A program made the translations under genes and the position numbers. The notes beneath the pieces were generated by a model. The model searched no databases. It worked only from the letters and a program-made list of their open reading frames with translations, and was not told the origin of the DNA. This document shows positions 34,087-43,508 of a stretch of DNA of 64,000 nucleotides, piece after piece; the stretch's first letter is position 1, and each line of letters begins with the position of its first letter. The DNA is from Sanguinoderma infundibulare (Eukaryota; Basidiomycota; Agaricomycetes; Polyporales; Polyporaceae): NCBI GenBank assembly GCA_032821775.1, contig JAVLRN010000018.1, positions 124,001 through 188,000 on the forward strand. The letters run 5' to 3'.

Positions 34087-34365
34087 CTACCCATCCCAGA
34101 TGGACTGGCTTGGTTCCTCCCAGAAGTGGGTGACGTCTGGCGGTGCGTCGTCTACGAGTTGTCTCGAAGTGCGAGACCCCAGACGAAGAGGCTCTGGTCC
34201 GACGTCTGCTGACGCGTTCTTGGCACCAAGGCGATGCTCGCTACCGTCATCGAGCAAGTGGCCAGAATCAACTACGCGATCTTGACCCACAACGCATCCT
34301 TGGATACAGTCAGCGTCGCGCGATGTATATCGGAACTCGGCCGTCCTTGTGTCTAAGAGACGCAT
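34087..34365 (-). pseudogene. Chimeric inverted HET open frame, interrupted by element A (copy 2)
   Basis: Starts MRLLDTRTAEFR at 34365 and follows the copy 1 frame to the codons for SIWDG, where element A is inserted. The rest of the frame lies on the other side at 33079-33187. Confidence 0.7.
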
Positions 34366-34817
34366 CCACGATCGTACATCTGCGGGTGATTAGTTTCAGT
34401 AGGAAGCAGCGAAAATGACAACCGATTGCAAAACAGTAAGTAGGTGTTTCGAAAAAACAAACTCGTTTAGCTCGCCTACTTGACCGAGTCCGATCTGACC
34501 CCCAATTTGAAAGGCAGGTGGCAAGGGCGGTAGGCGGCGTCCGCGGAGACTGGGCATCCGCCCCAGCACCTGACCATCAGATCGTGGCTCAGAAGGGCTC
34601 GACAAAGTAAGCGAGTATGATGCACACTCACCTTGCAGTTCGCGTCACTCCGGAGCATCAAGCGAGCCAGCCAAGAGCAGGGTCCAGAGGAAATAGAGGC
34701 GTATTCCGGTCGCTTAGTCCTAGAGTATGCCGTACAGAGCAAGAAGCGGCAGAAACATCATCACCCTGGCACCATCCTGAACCTAAAACCCGCCACGCTG
34801 CCCGGGGTGAATGGCCG

Positions 34818-34978
34818 TCGTCATGATGGTGACCATCCGGATGCCGCAGAGTCGCACACGTCTAGTGCCCAATGCGAGTGGCCCTCCAACGTGAAGAGCT
34901 GCTGTCCTGTATGCGCATCCCAGATCCGGACAGTTTTTTCTGTACAGTTCGCGGACGAGTTGTGCTCATACTGCGCTT
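34818..34978 (-). pseudogene. WD40-repeat fragment (copy 2)
   Basis: Same VRIWDAHTGQQLFTLEGHS frame as 22480-22640. Confidence 0.75.
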
Positions 34979-35647
34979 GAGCGGGGCAAGTTGCGTGAAT
35001 GCGGTGGAATGGCGTCGGCGTACAGAGTCCGGTCGGCGGTGGAATTGACTCAGCGCACCGGACGCGAGTTGGCTAGGCGCTGCAGGGACCTACAATGGCA
35101 AATACGTAACACGTTAGCCGAGAATCAACACTAATGATAGACGAATCACCCGGCTCCAGTTATCCGATGGTTTGAAATCCGGCCGGCTGGCGAGACAGCG
35201 GAGGGTTTGGCGTGGTACGGTCCGTGCGCGGACGAGGGACGTATAAGTCGAGGCCAAGGTGGCCGTCGAGGGGTAGGATTCCCTCGAGCCGGTCTACCGC
35301 TGCTTTCCCGCCGTTTCCTCCGCCATCGCTGCTCCTCTCCCCGCCATCGCTGCTCCTCTCCCCGCCGTCGCCACTCCTATCCATGCCGCTGCTCCCAAGA
35401 TCCTCACCTCAAATGTCCCTGTCCCCGACCTCTCTCGAGTGGCTGACCAGTATGTGTTGTCCTCACGTTGTCCGCTTCGACCAGTGCGATGGGTGATTGA
35501 CGGTTGCGTTCGGCTGCCAAGGCGGTGATGGATTGGGTGGTTCTGTTGCGTGTAGAAACGTTAGTTAGCTCGGAGATGTGCATGTGTATGCCAGTGGGCA
35601 CATACTGCACTTGTGCTAGCTAGGGTTCAACGTGTTGCCGTCAGTAC
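34979..35647. other. Non-coding region with 24-bp duplication (copy 2)
   Basis: Equivalent to 22641-23288. The words CCGCCATCGCTGCTCCTCTC are repeated at 35319-35372 where copy 1 has a single unit. No gene. Confidence 0.45.
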
Positions 35648-36920
35648 TCACGGGTGCTCTAGGCACGATTCGGATGGTCCATACCGTCTGGTGATCGCCT
35701 CGGAGTTGGATTCTTCTGCGGCCTTGCTCGCGGTTGTATGACATTGTGTCCTGCACACCCGGAGCCTCATACGTCCGCAGGAATTGCATGTTCGCACGCG
35801 GAATTGATCGGGCTGCCCTGATCGGCAGGTTGGTGGTCCTCGCCTTGGTCGCAGTGTGTCCTGAACACTGTCGTTCACTGCTTGTTCACCCAGCTCAGGG
35901 GCGCTGACAGGTCTGGGTCCTTGCATAGCTCGTGCGGGTACACCCCGGATACAGTCAAGGATGTGCTCGCGCGCCGCGGCGTCGGCATCCAGCTGGCCTG
36001 CGTCGTGGCTGGGGATAGTGGTGGTGCGCTGCCTGAGTACGCCAAGTGTGCCTGCACGGGGGTTCAGTTAGCATCATCGCGTGCCGAGCAGATGGAGGGA
36101 TAGTTCATCCGAGAAGTGGGCCCAAATTAGCAGGAACGAGAGACGAGGAGCACGATCACAAAGAGAGGGATTGGAATGATGCACAAAGGAGGCAGAGAAA
36201 GGCCGTGATGGTGAAGATGGAGAAGCGCGCGAGTACTCACCGTCCACAGCGTGCGCGCTCCCAGAGCGACCGTCGAGTTGTAGTCCGAGTTGAAGTCCTC
36301 GCCGTCGCGCGAGATGACGAGCACCCCGCTCGGGAACTCGGCCACTGAGGGCTGCTGCCGTGGGTCGAAGTCGCTCCGTTCGACGATCACCAGCGAGCCT
36401 CCCGGCATGTTTTCCTCCGCCTCCTCCCACACAGTGCTGACGCGGTGCGGATGGAAAGACGTCCCCGACCCAGACCCCGAATGCGAGGCGACTGCTCCGG
36501 AAGGAGACAGGTCCTGCTTATCATTGAACTTCTTGGGCGTGGGCGAATTCGCGGCCGAGCCGTCGATGCGGAAGGTGTGGTCGGGGGAGATGGGGGAGAC
36601 GTATTTTGACTGGTAGCTCGCGCGCTTCCGGATCCCGTCCTTGAACCTGATGAAGCGCTCCAGGAACGTCGGCGCGCGACGCACGCCGTGGAACTCGATG
36701 TTTGGCAGCAGCGACGAGCTCGACGTCTCGCATATGTGCGAGGACGTGTGTGGCACACCGAGCTCGTGCTCCTCTCACGAGTGGGGGTCGTGGTAGGTCA
36801 AGGGCACGCCGCGGTCGAGAAATCGGTTGTTGTCGTCGATCTCCCAGTCGGAATCCTTTCTCGATGGCCATAGCCAATTCAAGCGCGTGCGTTCATGCGC
36901 CCACCGGCGTGCGTGCGAGA
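35648..36920 (-). pseudogene. Uncharacterised multi-exon locus X, copy 2
   Basis: Equivalent to 23289-24560. The long exon contains a TGA between DPHS and EEHELG (about 36776), where copy 1 reads an Arg codon, so this copy is disabled in the first exon. The remaining frame (36756 to 36242) is open and ends at the same donor. Confidence 0.45.
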
Positions 36921-37133
36921 AGATGCTTTCCCCAGAGAGCGGAATGTGGGGGAAGACGCGCTGTGGCCATCGGTTTGAGAACTGTTTCCGAGATGTTCTT
37001 CCATATACGGATCCGGTCTAGACCAGGGCCCACACTCAGACGCCCATCGATCGCACCTCGTTCATAATCACTCCAACCGTCACTCGAGTCCCCCGCCTGT
37101 CCAAGTCTCCACCCGCAGCAGTCGACGCGTCCA

Positions 37134-37483
37134 ATGGAGAACCCTCACGCCGAACACCAGAACGTCCTCATCCAGCGCATCGTCAAAAACGCGGTACGTC
37201 GCCGGCCCTAACAACCAATCGCGCAACATGTGTGCCTGATCCCCTCCCTTCTGCAGGATAAATGCACAGAAGCCATCCTCGAGCTCAACCGCTGCCTTGA
37301 GGCACGTCCTGCGCATGCCAGCATGCGACCTCGCTTCTATCTTGCTCGCACTTACGTGTTCTTCTATAGGAGATCATCCATGCCGACGCGCACGTAAAGA
37401 CTGCGGCAGACCTCGTCACTAAATACCGCAAGAACGTCCAGTACAACCTCGACGCCACTCGCACCGCAGCTCAGTCGGACTGA
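37134..37483 (+). CDS. dad4: DASH complex subunit Dad4, copy 3
   Basis: Exons 37134-37193, 37257-37301 and 37370-37483 encode 72 residues starting MENPHAEHQ. Intron 1 has the longer form with GTGTGCCTGAT as in copy 1; intron 2 is GC-AG. This copy sits in the complete segment and is my best candidate for the working gene. Confidence 0.88.
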
Positions 37484-38552
37484 CCACCCGCCACCGATAC
37501 TTAGTCTTGACGCATTGATAGATGGTGTACCTCCAGATCGTGATGTCCCTGGTCTCTTCCTCCCGTGCTTTCCGTAGCCTTTGCATACCCCCCGAACACA
37601 TGTCGCCTGTACCTGTCTTGTCGCTGAATCGCAGCCACCACGCCCACCGGCGTCTGCCTTGCCCGAAGGTTACCATCTCATTCCACAGCCCTTCTCGCTC
37701 TTATCGCACGCTCCGCTCCACATTCGCTCCACCACTCGAGGTGTTCTGCGGCAGTCGTGGAAGTCGGACAGAGTCGCGCGGGTTGGCAAGCCACTCCCGG
37801 GATGTGCGGTCTTGCGGTGTTAAGATCTGGGGTGAAGATGGAATTGCAATAGGGCGACATGAGTAAGTGCGAACCTTCTGCCTTCAGCTTCATTAAGCTC
37901 ATCGGGCACTGACATTCCCTCCAACGCCTGACTGCATTAGAGGCGCTACATTCCTTCTTGACGTGCCAGTCCAGGGCGCCAAGACAATGGGGTTAAATAC
38001 TTGTTCGTTGATCCGTGCCGTTTTCGGTGCGGCAATGCATGTGAGACTCGGGTAAGCATGCACATTTCGCTCGTCTTCAATGTCCAGCCTTCCACTCTAC
38101 ATCGATCTTTGGATCAGACGTCTGCAGGACGTGGTCATGCCTGCGGGCAGTCACCGATCGCATGTGATCGACGACTGTTGCCGCCTTGCAGTGTAGTTGG
38201 CAAATCAGCTGCGGGCGAACTCAGTCGTACATGTAAACCGGACTCATCGGCGTCGCATGAGACAACGTCCGAGTATGGTTGCATGATGGCGCGATGAGTC
38301 GCGATGCCGAGACGTTGCGACTTTTGGCAACATCTCGGTGACACACTTGCTATATGCCGGAAACTGGTGCCGTGCCATCTGACGAGGCAATGATAGAGCA
38401 GTCGCCATGCATATGCGCTTCCTCTACCTCTGACCAAAACACCGTTAACAGGCCCAGTGTGGCCCGGGGGTCATGAATCTTCTCCGTGCCTCCATACATG
38501 GGTACGTACGCTGAATCACAACGAGAATCACTGAACTACTGACCACATCGGT
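37484..38552. other. Region between dad4 and CE1 (copy 3)
   Basis: Corresponds to the same gap of copies 1 and 2 without insertions; both empty target sites are here (38202-38204 and about 38424). No gene is supported. Confidence 0.45.
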
Positions 38553-38795
38553 ATGCAGGCGGAATGGGGGATTGACATGACATCCCTCAGGAACCTCCCT
38601 ACACATGCGTCGTTTTTATCACTCCTTCAGGTCAGCGAGCGCCCATTCCGGAAGCGGGATCGCGTTTCGGAACAGGATACAGTTTCCGACGAGTCGATCA
38701 CCTTACCGCGTACTCCCTACGGAGATGAACCTGGGATCGGCCAGCCAGACTTGCCCGTGAAGGTCGTCGACGCCCATGAAGCCCTTGACTGCTGA
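38553..38795 (+). CDS. Conserved 80-codon open frame, function unknown (copy 3)
   Basis: Same frame as 15235-15477 with one replacement (Glu to Asp near residue 47). Coding status uncertain. Confidence 0.25.
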   Translation: MQAEWGIDMTSLRNLPTHASFLSLLQVSERPFRKRDRVSEQDTVSDESITLPRTPYGDEPGIGQPDLPVKVVDAHEALDC

Positions 38796-39284
38796 CCTCG
38801 AAAGGATCCGAGCAACGATCACATGGCTTGGCGCACGTTATTGCCACCGTTGACACTCCGCCCCGAGGCGTGCGCAGTGACACAGCACTGGGTTCGAAGC
38901 CTCGAATTGTCAATGCAGGCATCACGATGTGCGGCCTTGTGCGGCGCGTCGTCCATCACCATGCTGCCCACGATAAATCTCCGCGTTCAAGTGTATCGAG
39001 GACTCGACTATCTGTGATGCCGCTTGCGAAGCGAAGCAGAAGCCTAACGGAAGGAAAGCGCACAGGAGAGGAGCTTTGCTTGCACTCGTGAGTCTATATT
39101 TCGTCGTTCTTCCACGGTCAAACTTAGATCTACGTGGGCAGCAAAGTGTCGCCCATTTCTGGCCTTGCTGCTTTTTCGGACAGGTGGTCAGATGCGGTTG
39201 CTCGACCATTGAGATCGAGGAGTATATGAGGACGAGGACCGGGACGAGGAACGACATCTCCACAGCTCCCGGTCGCTTCCCAAG

Positions 39285-40505
39285 ATGTTCTCGTTCAAGT
39301 ACGCGCTGGGCGTCATCGCCCTCCTACCTCTCATCCAACTCGTCTTCGCCTTGTCGTCCCCCGTCCCGGCAGCCACCACCGGCCTGGCCTCGATCCCCGC
39401 CTCGACGCTCACCCAGATATTCAATTTTGGCCCGAACCCGAACAATGTCCTCATGTTTGTCTACAAGCCCGCGAAGGTCGCTCCCAACCCAGCGCTGATC
39501 GTCGCGAGCCATTGTATGTCCCGTTTCTCGAACCTACTGACCGCATATATGCTGCCCGGGTCTAACGTGATGCCCTGCGTATGACACAGTCTGCACCGGT
39601 ACTGCACAAGAGTACTTCGAAGGCTCCAAGTTTGCCTCCCTCTCCGAGACGTTTGGCTACGTCGTCCTCTTCCCCTCCTCCGTGAGTCTACCAGCTCCGT
39701 CCCTGTCCTTAGATCACCGCCGGGCCCACTGACATCGTTTCCCCTTCCCTCTCCCGACCTCCGGTTACCCGCTGCTCCGCTCGCGCTCGCGCTCGCGCCG
39801 GTGCTGCAGCCCCACCCGGGCACCTGCTGGGACGTCTCCTCCACCGCGACGCTCACGCACAACGGCGGCGGGGACTCGCTCGGGATCGCGTCCGCCGCGC
39901 GCTTCGCGCTCGCCAACTGGGGCGTCGACCCGTCCCGCGTCTTCGCGGCCGGCACGTCCTCGGGTGCGATGATGACGAGCGTGCTCGCGGGCGCATACCC
40001 GGACGTGTTCCGCGCCGGGGTCGTCGACTCGGGCGTCGCGTTCGGGTGCTTCGCGCTGCCTGGCGAGCCCGATGACTCGTGGAATGAGCAGTGCGCGGAG
40101 GGGGACTTGGTGCTGACCGGCGCGCAGTGGGCGCAGAGGGTGTTTAACGCGTTCCCTGGCTTCACCGGTGCGAGGCCGAAGATGCAGGTTTGGCACGGGA
40201 CCGCGTGAGTGATTCCGGATTCACGTGCATAGTCTATATGGAGGACGGTGGCATTAACGGGCTCGCCCGCGCGTGTTAGCGACACGACGCTCTTCCCGCA
40301 GAACTTCTTCGAGGAGATCAAGCAGTGGACGACGGTGTTCGGGTACCCGAGCGCGCCGCGGTCGAACGTGTCCGAGCCGTTCCTCCCCGCGGGCTACTCG
40401 AACGCGACGTTTGGCCCGAACTTCCAGGCAATCCTCGCGCAGGGCGTGGGCCACACCGTCCCACTCTTCGAGCAGCAGTATCTCGAGTTCTTCGGCATCG
40501 CGTGA
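39285..40505 (+). CDS. Secreted CE1-family esterase (acetyl-xylan/feruloyl esterase type), intact
   Basis: Exons 39285-39513, 39590-39681, 39810-40204 and 40280-40505 join in phase and give 313 residues, the usual length for the family. A signal peptide (residues 1 to about 22, LLPLIQLVFALSSP) points to secretion. HFCTG, FPSSPHPGTCWD, the nucleophile GTSSG, Asp in WHGTADTTLF and His in GVGHTV form the expected alpha/beta-hydrolase triad. Such enzymes remove acetyl or feruloyl groups from xylan during wood decay; substrate is not readable. All introns are short and GT-AG. TATA-like GTATATGAG lies about 60 bp upstream. Two truncated copies are at 15976 and 27405. Confidence 0.9.
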
Positions 40506-41371
40506 GGGGTTGCGGGCCATTGGGTTGGACGAGTGTTGGAGCAATGCGCGTACCAGTGTTGCGGTGTCGTTGTATGACGCTTTTTCATCCGAAATCAGTA
40601 CACAGCAAATCGAATGCGGTTGACGTCGGTAGCCTGGCTGCGCAGAAGAACGATGCTTTTGGCACGACTTTACGTGAACGCTCGCCAAGTTCCGCCAACA
40701 GCGCATTGGCGGGGCAGTGCGGCGTATTAAATCCGCTGTGGGCACTTCTCACACCCCCTCAACTTGACCTCCTCTACTGTCGGCCACTTCACCGTTTCTC
40801 GGTACGCATTGTCCTTCTTCATGTGGACAAGGGATCTGATTTTGAAGTCGGCGCGACCACTGGCAGGGGCACATCTAGATTCTCAACGCTTCTGGGTGTC
40901 TCCTCCTCTTGACTCGACTTCGCAGTTGGCCAGTTCGCTCTTGTTGGTTCGTGTTGAGATTGCTCATGCGGACGAGACATTTGACGAGACCTTGATTTTG
41001 AAGTCACATCCTGGACGCGACCAGCGACACCTCACATCAAGCTCGTAACGCGTAATGTACGTATCGACACGTATTACAACTGATTGCAAAACAGTAGGCC
41101 CTCGGAATAGAAATTCGTCTTTCTTTGTCGAGCCCTTCCGAGCCACGATCTGACAGTTAGGCGCTGGGGAGGATGCCCAGTCTCCGCGCACGCCGCCTCC
41201 CGCCCTCCCTTGCCGCCTGCCTGTCAAATTGGGGGTGAGATCGGGCTCGGGCAAGTAGGCGAGCTGAACGAGTTTGTCTTTTCGAAAGGCCTACTTTCTG
41301 TTTTGCTGCAATCGGCTGTCATTTCCGCCGCTTCCTACTGAACCTAATCACCCGCAGATGTACGATCGTGG
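40506..41371. other. Region between CE1 and HET (copy 3)
   Basis: No gene supported. The last 290 bp are the HET 5' flank, found inverted in copies 1 and 2. TTGAAGTC-containing words recur (about 40840 and 40997) without clear meaning. Confidence 0.45.
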
Positions 41372-43429
41372 ATGCGTCTCTTAGACACGAGGACGGCCGA
41401 GTTCCGATGGGTCGACGAGCCGCGCCACGTTCAGTACGCCATCATCTCCCACGTCTGGATGAAAGAGGGCGAGGGTCCCCCGGAGCAGACCTTCGAGGAC
41501 GTCACGAAGATCCTGAAAAAGGCCGCTCGTTCGAAGCTGTGGCCCGCGAGCCGGCGGAAGCGGGATTCCATCCCTCTAAAGCTATCCGAGAAGATACGGC
41601 AGTGCTGTGCTATCGCGCGCGAGCACGGGTTCGACAGCGTCTGGATCGACATATGCTGCATCGACAAGAGCAGCAGCTCGGAGCTCTCCGAGGCGATCAA
41701 CTCGATGTTCAACTGGTACCAGCACGCGAAAGTGTGCTACGCGTATCTTCACGACGTCGACGACGACGACGAACCCCGCGCGCTGAACTCGCAGTTCCAT
41801 CGCAGCCGCTGGTTCTCTCGGGGGTGGACGCTCCAGGAACTGATCGCCCCCCGCGTGCTTGTCTTCCTCTCCAAGGGCTGGCGCGTTCTTGGCACCAAGG
41901 CGATGCTCGCTACCGTCATCGAGCAAGTGACCGGAATCGACTACGCGATCTTGACCCACGACGCATCCTTGGATACGGTCAGCGTCGCGCGACGCATATC
42001 TTGGGCATCACGACGACAGACGACGAGGGAGGAGGACGAGGCTTATTCCTTGATGGGCATCCTCGGCGTCCACCTACCGGCGATCTACGGCGAAGGACGC
42101 TTCGCCTTCATCCGGTTGCAGGAGGAGGTGCTGAAGCAGACGTCGGACCAGAGCCTCTTCGTCTGGGGTCTCGCGCTTCGAGACAACGTCGAGCTCGTAG
42201 ACGACGAGCCGCCAGACGCCACCCACTTCTGGGAGGAACCAAGCCAGTCCATCTGGGATGGCACATCTGTGCGGAACCTGTTCGCGCTTTCTCCGCGAGA
42301 CTTCGCGTCGTCTGCGAGAACGTCTGTGCTCCCGCGGCACACCTTCCTCGAGCGGCTCAAGGTGAACTGCCCACTCTCCGACTACACGACCACGTCTCAT
42401 GGCATTCGTATGACGGTCCCCGTGCTCACAGCCAAATCTACGCCCTGCTCCGACATCCCCATCCACCTAGCCATTCTGGCCTGTCAGGACAGCGAGGGAC
42501 GCTTGCTCGCTTTGATCTTGCGTAACCAAGAGCTGACATCAAACGAGTACTTCGTTGGTGCGTTCCTGGCGCCGACGATGTCCATCGGAGATGAGGATTC
42601 CCGCCTCAAGGATCTCAGCGCAGACGGCAACTTCCTCCTCGGCGAGCTCTACTTCCGCACCACGTGCCTGTCTCAGGAATTCTTGAACGCTCATCGGGAC
42701 AGCATCCAGTTGCAAGAGCTCTACGTGCCACATCGACCTTCTCGAGCGCTTGCGCAGGCCTTCCAGGCTTACGCGGAAATCTATGTCGCACTCAGCCAAT
42801 GCGAGGGCCCCTTCGATGTGCGCCTAACCGGATGGTGCCAGTCGCTTCTGGAAAAGGAGGGATTCGTCGTCGCGCCTATCTGGCACGACACGGCCTTCGA
42901 CCTGGAATACCCTCGGAGACGCGGATTCGAGATCAGTAGAGGCGGCCGTGGCGTTCGGATAGATTTAGGAGCCTGTGAGTGCGCGGAAGGAAGCAGTCGC
43001 CGGTTGAGAGCCGTCGTGTCCGAGTGTACGCCGCGCGCGATGACCGCCGACTCCCTGGGGCCCGTCGCGGAGACCACGCCTCGACGAACGTTCGCGGTCA
43101 GACACGAGCAACACCATCCCGACCACGTATCCACGTGGTACTTCGCTTCGGGGCTTGCGTCCAAGCAGTTCCATACATGCTTCGCCGACGCGCAGAGGTT
43201 GACGGTCCAGCTCAATCTTAGCGTCATATCGTGGGGGGACGCGCCTCACTTCTACAGAACGTACGAACTCGGGGTAGAAATCTTCGAGACTGCGCCTCCA
43301 AGGGAAGGAACATCCCAACCGCTGCACACCGACCGCTGGGCTCCTCCCTTCACTGTGGATTCATCGTCGTCTGCACAGACGGTAGCGTACGGGTTCGCTG
43401 TGGACTCGGATCGGAATATCAGTGCTTGA
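41372..43429 (+). CDS. HET-domain protein, intact
   Basis: A single exon encodes 685 residues starting MRLLDTRTAEFRWV. HET motifs: AIISHVWMKEGEGPPEQTF (about 23-41), VWIDICCIDK (about 88-97), RWFSRGWTLQELIAP, and the REEDEAYSLMGILGV block near 225-240. The C-terminal half resembles the other two HET genes more weakly (LPHRPSR-like and WYFASGLASK blocks). HET proteins mediate vegetative incompatibility. No transmembrane or repeat domain is seen. Degraded and inverted pieces of the same gene lie in segment copies 1 and 2. Confidence 0.88.
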   Translation: MRLLDTRTAEFRWVDEPRHVQYAIISHVWMKEGEGPPEQTFEDVTKILKKAARSKLWPASRRKRDSIPLKLSEKIRQCCAIAREHGFDSVWIDICCIDKSSSSELSEAINSMFNWYQHAKVCYAYLHDVDDDDEPRALNSQFHRSRWFSRGWTLQELIAPRVLVFLSKGWRVLGTKAMLATVIEQVTGIDYAILTHDASLDTVSVARRISWASRRQTTREEDEAYSLMGILGVHLPAIYGEGRFAFIRLQEEVLKQTSDQSLFVWGLALRDNVELVDDEPPDATHFWEEPSQSIWDGTSVRNLFALSPRDFASSARTSVLPRHTFLERLKVNCPLSDYTTTSHGIRMTVPVLTAKSTPCSDIPIHLAILACQDSEGRLLALILRNQELTSNEYFVGAFLAPTMSIGDEDSRLKDLSADGNFLLGELYFRTTCLSQEFLNAHRDSIQLQELYVPHRPSRALAQAFQAYAEIYVALSQCEGPFDVRLTGWCQSLLEKEGFVVAPIWHDTAFDLEYPRRRGFEISRGGRGVRIDLGACECAEGSSRRLRAVVSECTPRAMTADSLGPVAETTPRRTFAVRHEQHHPDHVSTWYFASGLASKQFHTCFADAQRLTVQLNLSVISWGDAPHFYRTYELGVEIFETAPPREGTSQPLHTDRWAPPFTVDSSSSAQTVAYGFAVDSDRNISA

Positions 43430-43508
43430 AGCTTACAGTAAACAGGTGTGTTTCCATGTCCCCGCCTTCGTACGCAAAGCGCTTCCGTCTCTGACTTGTC
43501 GTATCCAG

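Larger units (their letters stand above)
33188..34090. mobile_element. Element A: 903-bp inverted-repeat element with 7-bp target duplication and Pol III modules
   Basis: The insertion splits the chimeric HET frame of copy 2. CCATCCC stands on both sides (33181-33187, 34091-34097) and once at the empty site of copy 1 (21753-21759). The termini read GAGCCGTCTACACAGG and, backwards from the right, GTAGAGTCTACACACG, followed on both sides by CTTTTGCAAGTGCGCGG. A subterminal hairpin of TTGCAAGTGCG arms around TTTATTATACC lies at the left. Inside are two tRNA-like modules with A and B boxes (listed separately) and several CTTGCATCAGCGCGG-like words. No protein is encoded. A longer relative sits at 59845-60954. 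Confidence 0.85.
24591..36949. repeat. Segmental duplication, copy 2
   Basis: Same gene order as copy 1, about 12.36 kb. Differences: no CACTA-ended insertion, but a 489-bp element at 26050-26538 and a 903-bp element at 33188-34090. The offset to copy 1 is 12837 at dad4 and 11429 from the esterase through the PAQR relic, explained by these indels. Confidence 0.9.
36950..43430. repeat. Segmental duplication, copy 3 (complete gene set)
   Basis: Homologous to the start of copies 1 and 2 but with the order dad4, intact CE1, intact HET, then single-copy truncated HET and WD40 genes. Fragments of all these genes occur in copies 1 and 2, so copy 3 looks like the ancestral arrangement. Confidence 0.85.
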
